A stretch of 23,617 nucleotides of DNA from an uncultured Erysipelotrichales bacterium (GCA_910579135.1 CAJTTM010000035.1:1-23617); one strand, 5' to 3'; counted from the first letter of the stretch, positions 7,240 through 15,670 are shown. Program-made: numbers and translations. Notes: generated from the sequence alone by a model not told the origin.

Positions 7240-7678
7240 ATGAGTATATTAAAAGACTATGAAATTGTATTAGTTGATATTAAAAAAGATGACTTTATTT
7301 AATACTTGCGTGATTGATGATATCTTTCCTCATCAAGAATGTGTGAGAAATGTATTCTAAACAAGATGATGGAGGACTATAAAAGATGTGTGAAATAAGT
7401 GAAAAGTGGATGAAACAAGGGTATGAGAAAGGAATACTTATTAGAGAAGAAAAAGGATATGCAGATGGCATAAGTCAAGGAATAAACCAGGGATTTATAA
7501 ATGGAAAAAAGAAAAGGCAACCCAAATGATTACTAATTTATTAATAAAGAAGTTAGGCTCTATATCAGAATGTATTATCAATAAAATCAACGATAGTAAT
7601 GAAGGAGAGTTAGATCAACTTTCATTAAATATTTTTGATATTGATAATGAAGATGATATTTTAAAGTATGTGCATTAA
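7240..7678 (+). pseudogene. Decayed Rpn-like (PD-(D/E)XK nuclease/transposase family) remnant
   Basis: The ATG at 7240 has an ideal AGGAGG but the frame stops after 21 codons (7300-7302). Fragments in shifted frames continue the protein: CVIDDIFPHQECVRNVF, then NKMMEDYKRC, then EISEKWMKQGYEKG with further GxxxG-like repeats to about 7528, then QMITNLLIKKLGSISE and on to the stop at 7676-7678. At least four frameshifts separate them. The G-rich helical linker followed by a short helical tail with FDIDNEDDILKYV is typical of the C-terminal half of Rpn-type proteins, which are widespread and often multicopy in gut Firmicutes. The nuclease core is not recognisable, so the family call is tentative. 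It is clearly non-functional as a full-length protein. Confidence 0.6.
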
Positions 7679-7682
7679 AACA

Positions 7683-7727
7683 AAAAAGAATGAACATAAA
7701 TCATTTAAATATGTTCATCTTTTTTTA
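7683..7727. terminator. Bidirectional terminator
   Basis: A 9-bp stem (7690-7698 with 7710-7718) has an 11-nt loop, a T run at 7720-7726 on the plus strand and an A run at 7682-7687 that becomes T on the minus strand. It separates the Rpn-like remnant from the converging GH1 gene. Confidence 0.8.
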
Positions 7728-7751
7728 TCATGTATAAAATTAAAAATTTTA

Positions 7752-9164
7752 TTAATCGCTTAAATCTTCACCATTAGTAGCGATGACTTTTTTATACCAA
7801 TAGAAAGAATCTTTTCTATATCTATCTAATGTCTTTAAATCAAACTCTTCTCTATCAACATAGATAAATCCATATCTTTTCACCATACCTTCATGAGTTG
7901 AAATCAAGTCAATAGCTGACCATGGACAATATCCTAACATTTCAGCACCATCAGTAATAGCCAATTGAATTTGTTCGATATGTTTTCTTAAATATTCAAT
8001 ACGATAAGGATCGTGAACTTTACCATCTTCTGTTAATTTATCATAAGCACCAAGCCCATTTTCAGTAACAATCATTGGTAATCTATATCTTGAATACATT
8101 TCACGAATAGTTGCTCTAAATCCCATTGGGTCAATTTCCCAGCCAAAATCAGTATGTGGAAGATTCTTGTTGGCTGCTCCAATGTAAACACCTTTCTCCA
8201 TTCTTGTTTTTTGTTGATCATGCCCAAATGTATCTTGGGTGTTTTCATCACACCATTGGACAGTTGCGGTTGAATAATAATTGAATCCAATAAAGTCTGG
8301 ATGTCCATTTGCTAAAATCTCCATATCTCCATCTTCAATAATAGGAGTGGCATTTCTTTCTTCCATGAATGCCCATGCAAGATTATTATATTTACCATAT
8401 ACAGCCATATCTAAATATAACCAATTTCTAATAGCGTTTAGATTTTGAGCTGCTAATTGATCTTCAGGCTTACAACTTGCTGGATAAGCTAATGATATAT
8501 TTGGAGCAGGTCCGATTTTTCCTCCTTCAACCATTTCATGGCATAATGCCATAGCTTTGGCTTGAGCAACTAACATATGGTGATTTTGTTGATATAAACT
8601 CTTATATTTTTCAGGACCAGTTAATGTTGTAGTTCCAATAATATCACCAGATAAAATTAAAACATTTTGTTCATTAATTGTTAACCAATATTTAACTCTA
8701 TCACCAAAGTTTTCAAACATGACTTTCGCAAAATTGACAAACCAATCGATAGATTCTCTCTTTTCCCATCCACCTTTTTCTTCTAATGCTTGAGGCAAAT
8801 CAAAGTGGAACATTGTGACTAATGGAATGATATTATATTTTAAACATTCATTAATAACATTGTTATAAAACTCAATACCTTTGGGATTAACTTCACCAAT
8901 ACCGTTGGGTAAAATTCTGGACCAAGAAATAGAAAAACGATAAACCTTAAATCCCATTTCTGCCATTAATGCAATATCTTCTTTATAACGATGATAATGA
9001 TCTGCACAAACAGTTAAATCTGAAGTCCCTTCAGGAACAATTTTCACATCTTGTACTGACGGACCCTTTCCATCGATTAAATTAGCACCTTCTACTTGAT
9101 AAGCGCTTGTACTAGCTCCCCAAAGAAAATCTTTAGGAAATGACTTTAAATTCTTATGTAACAT
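7752..9164 (-). CDS. GH1 6-phospho-beta-glucosidase (second copy)
   Basis: This 470-residue GH1 enzyme has the signature FPKDFLWGASTSAYQVEGA near the N-terminus, acid/base Glu165 in TINEQ and nucleophile Glu368 in VTENG. Ser422, Lys429 and Tyr431 have the spacing of the phosphate-binding triad of LacG-type 6-phospho-beta-glycosidases, so its substrate should be a PTS-phosphorylated beta-glycoside. It is clearly a paralogue, not a recent duplicate, of the enzyme at 2022-3461. The last 15 or so residues are nearly the same (KKVI-TNGEDLS). TTAAGGAGGAAAGAA gives a strong ribosome binding site 6-7 bases before the ATG. It is transcribed alone toward a bidirectional terminator, with no PTS gene adjacent. 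The closest known sugar specificity cannot be decided. Confidence 0.93.
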   Translation of the reverse strand: MLHKNLKSFPKDFLWGASTSAYQVEGANLIDGKGPSVQDVKIVPEGTSDLTVCADHYHRYKEDIALMAEMGFKVYRFSISWSRILPNGIGEVNPKGIEFYNNVINECLKYNIIPLVTMFHFDLPQALEEKGGWEKRESIDWFVNFAKVMFENFGDRVKYWLTINEQNVLILSGDIIGTTTLTGPEKYKSLYQQNHHMLVAQAKAMALCHEMVEGGKIGPAPNISLAYPASCKPEDQLAAQNLNAIRNWLYLDMAVYGKYNNLAWAFMEERNATPIIEDGDMEILANGHPDFIGFNYYSTATVQWCDENTQDTFGHDQQKTRMEKGVYIGAANKNLPHTDFGWEIDPMGFRATIREMYSRYRLPMIVTENGLGAYDKLTEDGKVHDPYRIEYLRKHIEQIQLAITDGAEMLGYCPWSAIDLISTHEGMVKRYGFIYVDREEFDLKTLDRYRKDSFYWYKKVIATNGEDLSD

Positions 9165-9188
9165 TTTCTTTCCTCCTTAAATACACTC

Positions 9189-9194
9189 ATTATA
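9189..9194 (-). promoter_or_regulatory. Putative -10 of the second GH1 gene
   Basis: TATAAT on the minus strand lies about 24 bases before the ATG. The expected -35 position (9212-9217) reads GAATAC, a poor match, so an activator or a weak promoter is likely. Confidence 0.4.
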
Positions 9195-9232
9195 TATAAA
9201 ATTTTAATTCTGTATTCTGTTTTTCCAAAAAT

Positions 9233-9255
9233 TGAAAAAAGAACTTAAAGTTCTT
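9233..9255 (-). terminator. Terminator of the ABC-F gene
   Basis: On the minus strand a 6-bp stem (9239-9244 with 9250-9255) and 5-nt loop are followed by a run of T. The gene's TAA stop (9245-9247) lies in the loop. The stem is short, so some readthrough into the GH1 gene is possible. Confidence 0.55.
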
Positions 9256-11113
9256 GAGCGTTTTCCCACTCCATCATTTTTTCTTCAAGTTCTTTTTCTT
9301 TTTGGTCTAATAATGCAACATATTCATTGTATTTCTTATAATCATTTAAAACATCTTCTTGATGTAAAGAATCATTAAGAGAGGCAATTTCTTCCTCTAA
9401 TTGAGTAATATCTTTTTCTATCTTTTGGATTTTATTTTCTTGTTTTCTTTTTAATGCCTGTATTTTCTTTTTTTCAATATAATCAACATTAACTTCCTTA
9501 ACTATCTTTTCTTCTTTCGCTTCTCTTTTGTTTAAATAATCATCATAATTTCCCATAAAGCTTTGGCTACCATCTGCTTTCATTTCAACAATCTTATTAG
9601 CTAATTTATTAATAAAATAACGATCATGACTAATAAACAAGATTGTTCCTTCAAAAGATAATAAAGCATCTTCTAATATCTCTTTAGATTCAATATCTAA
9701 ATGGTTAGTAGGTTCATCTAGTATTAAGAAGTTTGATTTAGAAAGTAATAACTTCATTAAAACAACTCTACCTTTTTCACCACCAGATAACATATCCATA
9801 GATTTAAAAACATCTTCTCCTTTAAACAAAAAGGTTGCAGCTATATTTCTAATTTCAGTATTAGTCATTTTAGGATAAGCATCACTAATTTCTTGAAAAA
9901 CAGTTTTGCTTTGAGATAAAGATGTCTGTTCTTGATCATAATATCCTAACATAACCTTACTACCTAAAGTGAATTTTCCACTGCTAGGATAAAGTTCTTG
10001 TAATAAAATACGAAATAATGTTGTTTTACCAATACCATTAGGGCCTATTAAAGCCACTCTTTCTTGTCTTTTTACTTCAAAACTCACATTTTCAAAAAGA
10101 ATTTTATCAAAAGACATTCCTAGATTATTAACAGTTAAAACATCAAAGCCTGATTCTAATAAAGGTTTAAATTGAATTCTAATAGTAGAAGGGAGAGCAT
10201 CAGGTTTTTCAATCTTTTCCATCTTTTCTAAAGCTTTTTCTTTACTTTCAGCTCTTTTCACTTGTTTTTCTCTATTAAAAGATTTTAATAAATCTATGCT
10301 TTCTTGCATCTTTTTAATTTCTTTTTGATTATCTATATAATGTTTTAAATCTACATCACGATTATGTTTTTTAATTAAAGCATACTCATTATAATGACAT
10401 TTATATGTTTTCGATTTACCATTCTCAATTTCTATAGTCGTATGAGTGACTTGATCAATAAAATATCTATCATGACTAACAACAATTAGTGCATGGGGAT
10501 AACTTTTTAAATAATTTTCTAACCATTCTATAGAGGGAACATCTAAATGGTTAGTAGGTTCATCAAGAAGCAATAAATCGGGTTTTAATAATAATAATCT
10601 GCCTAGTGAAACTCTTGTTTTTTGACCTCCAGATAATATATGAATAGGCAATTGCCACTCATCATCATTAAAACCTAAACCTTTTAATACACCTTTGATT
10701 TGACTTGTATAAGAATAACCACCTTCTCTATCAAATTCATATGAAAGTTGATCATATTCCTTCATAATTAAATCTAAAGTAGTTGGATCACTCATCATTT
10801 GTTCTAATTCTCTTAATCTTTTTTCTTTTTTGATTAATGGTTGAAAAACATCTAATAAAGCTTCATAAATAGTAAAATTGGGATTAATCGTATTATGTTG
10901 AGATAAATAACCGATAGTCATATCTTTATTCATTATAATATCACCTTGATCATAATTTTCTTCTTTTGTAAGAATTTTAAGAAGGGTAGATTTACCTGCA
11001 CCATTAACTCCAATAATCGCAACTTTATCATGTTCTTCTATTTTAAATGTAATATCTTTAAGTAGTTCTATTCCTTGAAAAGATTTACTTAAAGAAGAAA
11101 CGGAAAGTATCAT
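9245..11113 (-). CDS. ABC-F family ATPase (ribosome-associated translation factor)
   Basis: From the start chosen here the protein has 622 residues: two ABC ATPase domains in one chain, no membrane segment. Domain one has Walker A GVNGAGKST (35-43), signature LSGGQ (160-164) and LLLDEPTNHLD. A charged alpha-helical linker follows (about 240-310), the P-site tRNA interaction motif region of ABC-F proteins. Domain two has Walker A GPNGIGKTT (357-365), LSGGE (442-446) and LILDEPTNHLD. The C-terminal 80 residues are a basic and acidic coiled coil, as in Uup/YdiF types. ABC-F proteins act at the ribosomal E site to relieve stalled translation, and some protect against antibiotics. The general architecture here fits a housekeeping member. 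The ATG at 11138-11140 overlaps the promoter -10. ATG 11111-11113, with GGTG 7-8 bases upstream, is better. Confidence 0.93.
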   Translation of the reverse strand: MILSVSSLSKSFQGIELLKDITFKIEEHDKVAIIGVNGAGKSTLLKILTKEENYDQGDIIMNKDMTIGYLSQHNTINPNFTIYEALLDVFQPLIKKEKRLRELEQMMSDPTTLDLIMKEYDQLSYEFDREGGYSYTSQIKGVLKGLGFNDDEWQLPIHILSGGQKTRVSLGRLLLLKPDLLLLDEPTNHLDVPSIEWLENYLKSYPHALIVVSHDRYFIDQVTHTTIEIENGKSKTYKCHYNEYALIKKHNRDVDLKHYIDNQKEIKKMQESIDLLKSFNREKQVKRAESKEKALEKMEKIEKPDALPSTIRIQFKPLLESGFDVLTVNNLGMSFDKILFENVSFEVKRQERVALIGPNGIGKTTLFRILLQELYPSSGKFTLGSKVMLGYYDQEQTSLSQSKTVFQEISDAYPKMTNTEIRNIAATFLFKGEDVFKSMDMLSGGEKGRVVLMKLLLSKSNFLILDEPTNHLDIESKEILEDALLSFEGTILFISHDRYFINKLANKIVEMKADGSQSFMGNYDDYLNKREAKEEKIVKEVNVDYIEKKKIQALKRKQENKIQKIEKDITQLEEEIASLNDSLHQEDVLNDYKKYNEYVALLDQKEKELEEKMMEWENAQEL

Positions 11114-11130
11114 ATTCATCACCGCTAAAT

Positions 11131-11159
11131 ATTGTATCATAATTCATCCAAAAAGCCAA
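11131..11159 (-). promoter_or_regulatory. Promoter of the ABC-F gene
   Basis: On the minus strand TTGGCT (11154-11159), a 17-bp spacer and TACAAT (11131-11136) form a good sigma-A promoter. The -10 overlaps an upstream in-frame ATG, which excludes that ATG as the start from this promoter and shortens the protein by nine residues. Confidence 0.65.
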
Positions 11160-11251
11160 AATTATTAAAGAAATATATTTTATATATTATTTATGGCTAA
11201 AAAATTAAGAAAAACTTAACAAAAAAGCAAAGATAAATTCAATGTTATTTA

Positions 11252-11309
11252 AATTTCTTAAGAATTTCTTAAAAAAGTTATGGACTTTTTGTGAACACTT
11301 TGTTAGAAT
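11252..11309 (+). promoter_or_regulatory. Promoter with 11-bp direct repeats before the NlpC/P60 gene
   Basis: Two copies of AATTTCTTAA (11252-11261 and 11263-11272) are repeated with an 11-bp period. Eight bases later comes -35 TGGACT (11281-11286), then a 17-bp spacer and -10 TAGAAT (11304-11309). Direct repeats one helical turn apart just upstream of -35 are typical of OmpR/PhoB-type response-regulator boxes, including those controlling wall hydrolases. The sequence is not the WalR consensus, so the regulator is unknown. Confidence 0.5.
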
Positions 11310-11342
11310 GTAATTGTCAGTAAAGAAAGAAGGTTTGAACAA

Positions 11343-12026
11343 ATGTCCTTGAATTTAGTGAGTTCTATAAAGAAAATTGTATTAGCTTTTGTTGTTACTA
11401 TGTTAATAATGATCAATTTTATAACTCCTATAAGTGCTAAAAGTATTGATAAAAAAGCGCCTGTTATAAAACTTACTCATTCAACGATTACAATTACGAA
11501 AGGTTCTAAGTTTTCTGCTAAAAAGTATTTAAAATCTGTTAAAGATAATCGTGATGGGAATTTAAAATCTAAAGTCAAAATAAGTGGAAAAGTGAATATC
11601 AAAAAAGCAGGGACATATAAAGTAAAATATACTGTTAGCGATAAAGCTAAGAATAAAGCTGTAAAAACTTTAAAAGTGAAAGTTATAGAAAAAAGCAAAG
11701 CTCAAAGAATCGTAAGTGCTGCAAAGAGTAAACTTGGTTCTCCTTATAGATATGGATCAAATGGACCTAAAAGTTTTGATTGTTCTGGATTTACTCAATG
11801 GGTATATAAGCAAGTTGGAAAGAAGCTTCCAAGATCATCTTCTTCTCAAAAAAGAGGTGGAAAGTTAATTAAACTATCTAAAGCTAAAGTTGGAGACGTT
11901 GTTTGGAGAAGTGGACACGTTGGAATTTATATCGGAAATGGGAAAGTGATTCATTCTCCTCATAGTGGTGATGTTGTAAGATATACAACTCTTAAAGGCT
12001 TTAAATATGCAGTGAGATATTTATAA
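11343..12026 (+). CDS. Secreted NlpC/P60 peptidoglycan hydrolase with Ig-like domain
   Basis: This 227-residue exported protein has a signal peptide (hydrophobic 11-28, probable cleavage after PISA near residue 32). Residues 38-115 form a DUF5011-like Ig domain with the pattern DNRDGNL and KAGTYKVKYTVSDKAKNKA, likely for wall or surface placement. Residues 120-227 are an NlpC/P60 catalytic domain with Cys147 in FDCSGF, His192 in GHVGIYIG and His204 in VIHSP. NlpC/P60 enzymes usually cut the stem peptide between D-Glu and the diamino acid, acting in wall turnover or cell separation. The mature protein is very lysine-rich. It is a single-gene unit with its own promoter and terminator. The ribosome binding site is AGAAGG, about 9 bases from ATG. 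Confidence 0.92.
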   Translation: MSLNLVSSIKKIVLAFVVTMLIMINFITPISAKSIDKKAPVIKLTHSTITITKGSKFSAKKYLKSVKDNRDGNLKSKVKISGKVNIKKAGTYKVKYTVSDKAKNKAVKTLKVKVIEKSKAQRIVSAAKSKLGSPYRYGSNGPKSFDCSGFTQWVYKQVGKKLPRSSSSQKRGGKLIKLSKAKVGDVVWRSGHVGIYIGNGKVIHSPHSGDVVRYTTLKGFKYAVRYL

Positions 12027-12028
12027 AG

Positions 12029-12052
12029 AATAGTCAAAAGACTATTTTTTTT
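12029..12052 (+). terminator. Terminator of the NlpC/P60 gene
   Basis: A 7-bp stem (12029-12035 with 12040-12046), an AAAA loop and a run of eight T follow three bases after the stop codon. Confidence 0.85.
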
Positions 12053-12057
12053 ATTGA

Positions 12058-12087
12058 TTGATTTTGTGCTATTGAAAATGTTATAAT
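12058..12087 (+). promoter_or_regulatory. Promoter of the cysteine protease gene
   Basis: TTGATT (12058-12063), an 18-bp spacer and a perfect TATAAT (12082-12087) precede a GAGGAGG ribosome binding site and the ATG at 12113. It lies directly after the terminator of the previous gene. Confidence 0.65.
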
Positions 12088-12112
12088 ACAATAAACAAAG
12101 AGGAGGAGCATT

Positions 12113-14287
12113 ATGAAAAGTATAAAAATATTTATAAGTATTTTAATGCTATTTGTATGTATAAATACAAATCCTATATCTGCAAAAGAAAAGGAATATG
12201 GAACAGGTTATATTCAATCAAATTATAAACCACAAAAAAGACAAGGACAGGGAAACATGTCTTTAAGACGTGCTTCATCATTACCTGCTTCTTATAAATC
12301 ACCAGTAACTTCTGTTAAAGATCAAGCGGATGGTGAAACATGTTGGGCTTTTGCTTATTTAGCAATGGCTGAATCTAATATGAAAAAGAAAAAAGGAATA
12401 GATTATGATTTATCTGAAAGACAACTTGCCTATTTCACATATAATCATGTTAATGATCCATTAGGAAATACAAAGAATGATGAAAATTATTTAGGAAATT
12501 CATGGTATAAAGGCGGAGGAAATGCTTATTATACATCGCTCGTTTTATCGGGTTATGTAGGAGCTATTAATGAAAGTCTTGCACCATATAGTTCTGAGGG
12601 TATCACAAATAATAATTTAGCTTATAAGAATAATAGTGTTATTTTAAAGAATGCTTACTTTTTAGATGGAAATTCTAGAAATGAAGTCAAACAGGCCATT
12701 GTTGATAATGGCGGAGTTGTTGGTGCTTATTATACGTCTAGTAATTTTTTTGACAATGATTATATATCATATTATTGTAATTCTGATTATGATTATGATT
12801 ATAATGGTAAACTCATTTCGACAATTCCCAACCATGAAGTGTGCCTAGTAGGTTGGGATGATGGATACAAAAAAGATAATTTTAAGGTGAAACCTAAAAA
12901 CAATGGCGCATGGTTAATTAAAAATAGTTGGGGAGAGCAAGCTGGTGAAAATGGATATATTTGGATATCTTATGAAGATAAAACATTATGTGATTTTGTG
13001 ACAGCTAAGTTTGATAGCGCTTCTTCATATAAACACAATTATCATTATGATGCTTCTATTTGCCCGATGAGTGTAATTTTGGGCTCAGGTATACGTATTG
13101 CGAATATTTATCAAGCCAAAGGAAATACATCTGGTAATGAGGAAACTTTAAAGGCAGTAAGTTTTGGAGTGGATTCAACAGATACAAGTTATAGTATTCA
13201 AATTTATAAAAATTTAAAAAGTAAAAGTAATCCTCAAAGTGGGAGTGCAGCTTTATCGAAGACAGTAACTGGGAAAACAACTTATTCTGGAATCTATACT
13301 GTCGATTTAAATCAAACAGTGAAATTAGCACAAGGTGAATATTATTCTGTAGTAATTACATTAACATCATCAAATGGAATTGTTAGACCTTTTGTGGAAA
13401 TGAATGGTCCAATTTATGATAATAATGGTAATGTTATAGCTGATTTTGATGCGGATCTTAAAGAAAATCAGAGTTTCTATAAAACTGATGAATGGTATGA
13501 TGCTTATTATGAAGAAGCGTGTTTTAGAATTAAGGCACTTACAAATGATTTATCTACTAAAGATATTAATACAGCAGGTGTGAGTGGTTATTCTTCTTCA
13601 TATTATTATACTTCAAAAGCAATTGTTCCTAATATTACCGTAAAATATGGATCAAAGACTTTGAAAAAAGGAACTGATTATACAGTAAGTTATTTAAATA
13701 ATACAAAAGTGGGAACTGCAACTATAAAAATTACTGGTAAAGGTCAATATTTAGGAACGAAAACAATTAAATTTAAGATTGTGAAAAAACCAGTTTCTAA
13801 ATTAACAATTAAAGGTGTACCAAAGACGAAAACTTATACTGGTAAAAAGATAAAACCAGGTATTAAAGTATATAATGGAAAAGTTTTATTAAAGAATAAA
13901 ACTCATTATACAATTACTTATGGAAAAAATACGAGTACAGGAAAAGCAACTATAAAAATTACTGGTAAGGGTAATTATAGTGGAAGCGTAACAAAGACAT
14001 TTTATATTGTTCCTAAGAAGGTTTCTATTAAGAAAGTGACAAGTCCTTCTAAGAAAAAGATAACAGTAACCTATAAAAAAGCTACAGGAGCAAGTGGTTA
14101 TCAGATTGCTTATAAGAAAGTAGGAACAAAAACTTGGAAATATACAACGACTTCTTCTTTAAAGAAAACAATAAGTGGACTTACTCGTAAGAAGAAGTAT
14201 GATGTGAAGGTAAGAGCTTATAAAAAAGTTGGAAGCAAAAAATATTATGGTACATTTAGTGCTTCTAAAAGAGTTAAAGTGAAATAG
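12113..14287 (+). CDS. Secreted papain-family (C1) cysteine protease with repeat and Fn3-like C-terminus
   Basis: This 724-residue exported protein has a signal peptide (1-24, cleavage after PISA). Residues 58-300 are a C1A peptidase with all catalytic positions: Gln71 (oxyanion), Cys77 in ETCWAFA, His241 in NHEVCLVGWDD and Asn271 in IKNSWGE. Residues about 305-475 resemble the lectin-like beta domain often found after bacterial C1 domains. Residues about 480-555 and 556-632 are two Ig-like repeats sharing KITGKGxYxG. The last 90 residues look like a fibronectin type III domain (ASGYQIAYKK, YDVKVRAYKK). There is no LPXTG, so it is either secreted or held to the wall by the basic repeats. There is no obvious long propeptide; about 33 residues lie between signal and catalytic domain. 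The transglutaminase-like gene follows 59 bases later and may be co-transcribed. Confidence 0.92.
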   Translation: MKSIKIFISILMLFVCINTNPISAKEKEYGTGYIQSNYKPQKRQGQGNMSLRRASSLPASYKSPVTSVKDQADGETCWAFAYLAMAESNMKKKKGIDYDLSERQLAYFTYNHVNDPLGNTKNDENYLGNSWYKGGGNAYYTSLVLSGYVGAINESLAPYSSEGITNNNLAYKNNSVILKNAYFLDGNSRNEVKQAIVDNGGVVGAYYTSSNFFDNDYISYYCNSDYDYDYNGKLISTIPNHEVCLVGWDDGYKKDNFKVKPKNNGAWLIKNSWGEQAGENGYIWISYEDKTLCDFVTAKFDSASSYKHNYHYDASICPMSVILGSGIRIANIYQAKGNTSGNEETLKAVSFGVDSTDTSYSIQIYKNLKSKSNPQSGSAALSKTVTGKTTYSGIYTVDLNQTVKLAQGEYYSVVITLTSSNGIVRPFVEMNGPIYDNNGNVIADFDADLKENQSFYKTDEWYDAYYEEACFRIKALTNDLSTKDINTAGVSGYSSSYYYTSKAIVPNITVKYGSKTLKKGTDYTVSYLNNTKVGTATIKITGKGQYLGTKTIKFKIVKKPVSKLTIKGVPKTKTYTGKKIKPGIKVYNGKVLLKNKTHYTITYGKNTSTGKATIKITGKGNYSGSVTKTFYIVPKKVSIKKVTSPSKKKITVTYKKATGASGYQIAYKKVGTKTWKYTTTSSLKKTISGLTRKKKYDVKVRAYKKVGSKKYYGTFSASKRVKVK
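13718..13968 (+). repeat. Direct repeat inside the protease gene (Ig-like repeat units)
   Basis: The same 23 bases occur at 13718-13740 and 13946-13968, 228 bases (76 codons) apart, each coding for ATIKITGK. They mark two tandem Ig-like units that arose by internal duplication. Perfect identity here amid diverged flanks makes the units prone to recombination. Confidence 0.8.
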
Positions 14288-14296
14288 AATGGAAAT

Positions 14297-14330
14297 AAGA
14301 GAATGAATTTTAGAGTTTATTCTCTTTTCT
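14297..14330 (+). terminator. Weak terminator or attenuator between protease and transglutaminase genes
   Basis: An 11-bp stem (14297-14307 with 14316-14326, one G-U pair) and 8-nt loop are followed by an imperfect T run (TTCTT). It is a partial stop: there is no clear new promoter before 14347, so the downstream gene probably depends on readthrough. Confidence 0.5.
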
Positions 14331-14346
14331 TAATATAGGAGGAAAA

Positions 14347-15627
14347 ATGAAAAGGATAGTTATTCTAGTAGTTACATTATTACTTCAAATGAATATGGTT
14401 TATGCAGTAGATAATAATGATATTTCTCAAGAGACTTTATTGATGAAACAAGTTGAAACTGTTTTAAAGAAGGAGATTGAAAAAGGAAAGACTAATATTG
14501 ATTTAAGAACATTAAAGATGAAATATAATGATAAGAATCAAAGAATTATATTAGAAACTTTTAAATATTCTCCTTATCTTTATTTATTATATAAACACAA
14601 TCATCTTTATAAGTTTTCTTATAGTCAAGGATATATTGATTCTATTGATTTGAATATGGATTATTCAAAGGAAGATGTTCAAGAGGTTTATAAAAAAGTT
14701 GATGATCAATTAAATGAAATTATGCAATTGATAATACCTTCAATGAATAACTATACAAAGGCTTTAACTATTCATGATTATCTTATTTTAAATTATGAAT
14801 ATGATAAAAATATAAGTGATAGTAGTGCAACATCTGGAGGATTATTTATTAATAAAAAGGGAGTTTGTGATGGATATTCCCATGCTTATCAATATATTAT
14901 GAATATGTTAGGTTTTAACTGTATTACAGTAAGTAGTACTCAAATGAATCACTCTTGGAATATTATTGAAATGGATAATTCTTATTATCATGTAGATGTC
15001 ACTTGGGATGATCCTATAGAAGATAAGTTTGGTATGGTACATCATTTCTATTTTATGTTAAGTGATAAAGCTATTCAAGAAAATAGAACGGGAGAGGAAT
15101 CAATACATCATCATTGGGAATCTTCTGTGAAATGTAATGATACAAAATATGATCAAATTGGTATTAAAGATATTCAATCACCTATCTATTTTTATAAAAA
15201 TCGCTATTATTATATTAATAATAAAGGAATCATGAAAGATAGCGAATGTTTCCATACATTTAATAAGTGGTTTGTCTATAAGTGTATGAATAGATACTGG
15301 AATGGAATTTATTCAGGTTTGTTTATATACAATGATGAAATTTATTATAATGAAGCAACTTCTATTAAGAAAATGTCATTAGATGGTAAGAATGATAAAG
15401 AAATTATGAAAATAGAAGACGGTTCTATTTATGGAATAAGATTAAATCATAAAAGAGTTGAATATGTTATTAAACAAGATCCTAATGAGAAGGGGATGAT
15501 TTATGATAGTCAAATAAAATTATCTAAAAAAGAAACTATAAGTACATTAGAAGATTATCTTTATAATGCAACAGAGCTTTCTCTTTTGTATGTTCAATCA
15601 GTTGATGAAGTTCTAAAAAATAATTAG
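14347..15627 (+). CDS. Exported transglutaminase-like protein
   Basis: This 426-residue protein has a signal peptide (1-20, cleavage after VYA). Residues 135-230 carry a transglutaminase/protease-like core with the triad Cys174 in GVCDGYSHA, His202 in NHSWN and Asp217 in HVDVTWDDP. Upstream lies a helical region (30-130). The C-terminal part (275-400) has short repeats with YFYKNRYYYIN and IYNDEIYYNE, like the small beta repeats that follow such cores in other Firmicutes. Bacterial members with this fold may act as proteases, peptidoglycan-modifying enzymes or cross-linkers; sequence does not decide. It follows the papain-family protease gene with AGGAGG at 14337-14342, and the pair plus the NlpC/P60 gene form a cluster of cell-surface thiol enzymes that share the Cys-His catalytic type. 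Confidence 0.88.
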   Translation: MKRIVILVVTLLLQMNMVYAVDNNDISQETLLMKQVETVLKKEIEKGKTNIDLRTLKMKYNDKNQRIILETFKYSPYLYLLYKHNHLYKFSYSQGYIDSIDLNMDYSKEDVQEVYKKVDDQLNEIMQLIIPSMNNYTKALTIHDYLILNYEYDKNISDSSATSGGLFINKKGVCDGYSHAYQYIMNMLGFNCITVSSTQMNHSWNIIEMDNSYYHVDVTWDDPIEDKFGMVHHFYFMLSDKAIQENRTGEESIHHHWESSVKCNDTKYDQIGIKDIQSPIYFYKNRYYYINNKGIMKDSECFHTFNKWFVYKCMNRYWNGIYSGLFIYNDEIYYNEATSIKKMSLDGKNDKEIMKIEDGSIYGIRLNHKRVEYVIKQDPNEKGMIYDSQIKLSKKETISTLEDYLYNATELSLLYVQSVDEVLKNN

Positions 15628-15638
15628 ATTTATATGAT

Positions 15639-15670
15639 AAGAATGAGAGTAATGAGCTCATTCTTTTTTG
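15639..15670 (+). terminator. Terminator of the transglutaminase-like gene
   Basis: A 9-bp stem (15639-15647 with 15657-15665) and 9-nt loop lead into a T run (15664-15669). It separates the surface-enzyme cluster from the aconitase operon. Confidence 0.85.

Noticed and set aside
11114..11140. ABC-F protein starting nine codons upstream
   Set aside because: The upstream ATG overlaps the -10 (TACAAT) of a good promoter and has no ribosome binding site.
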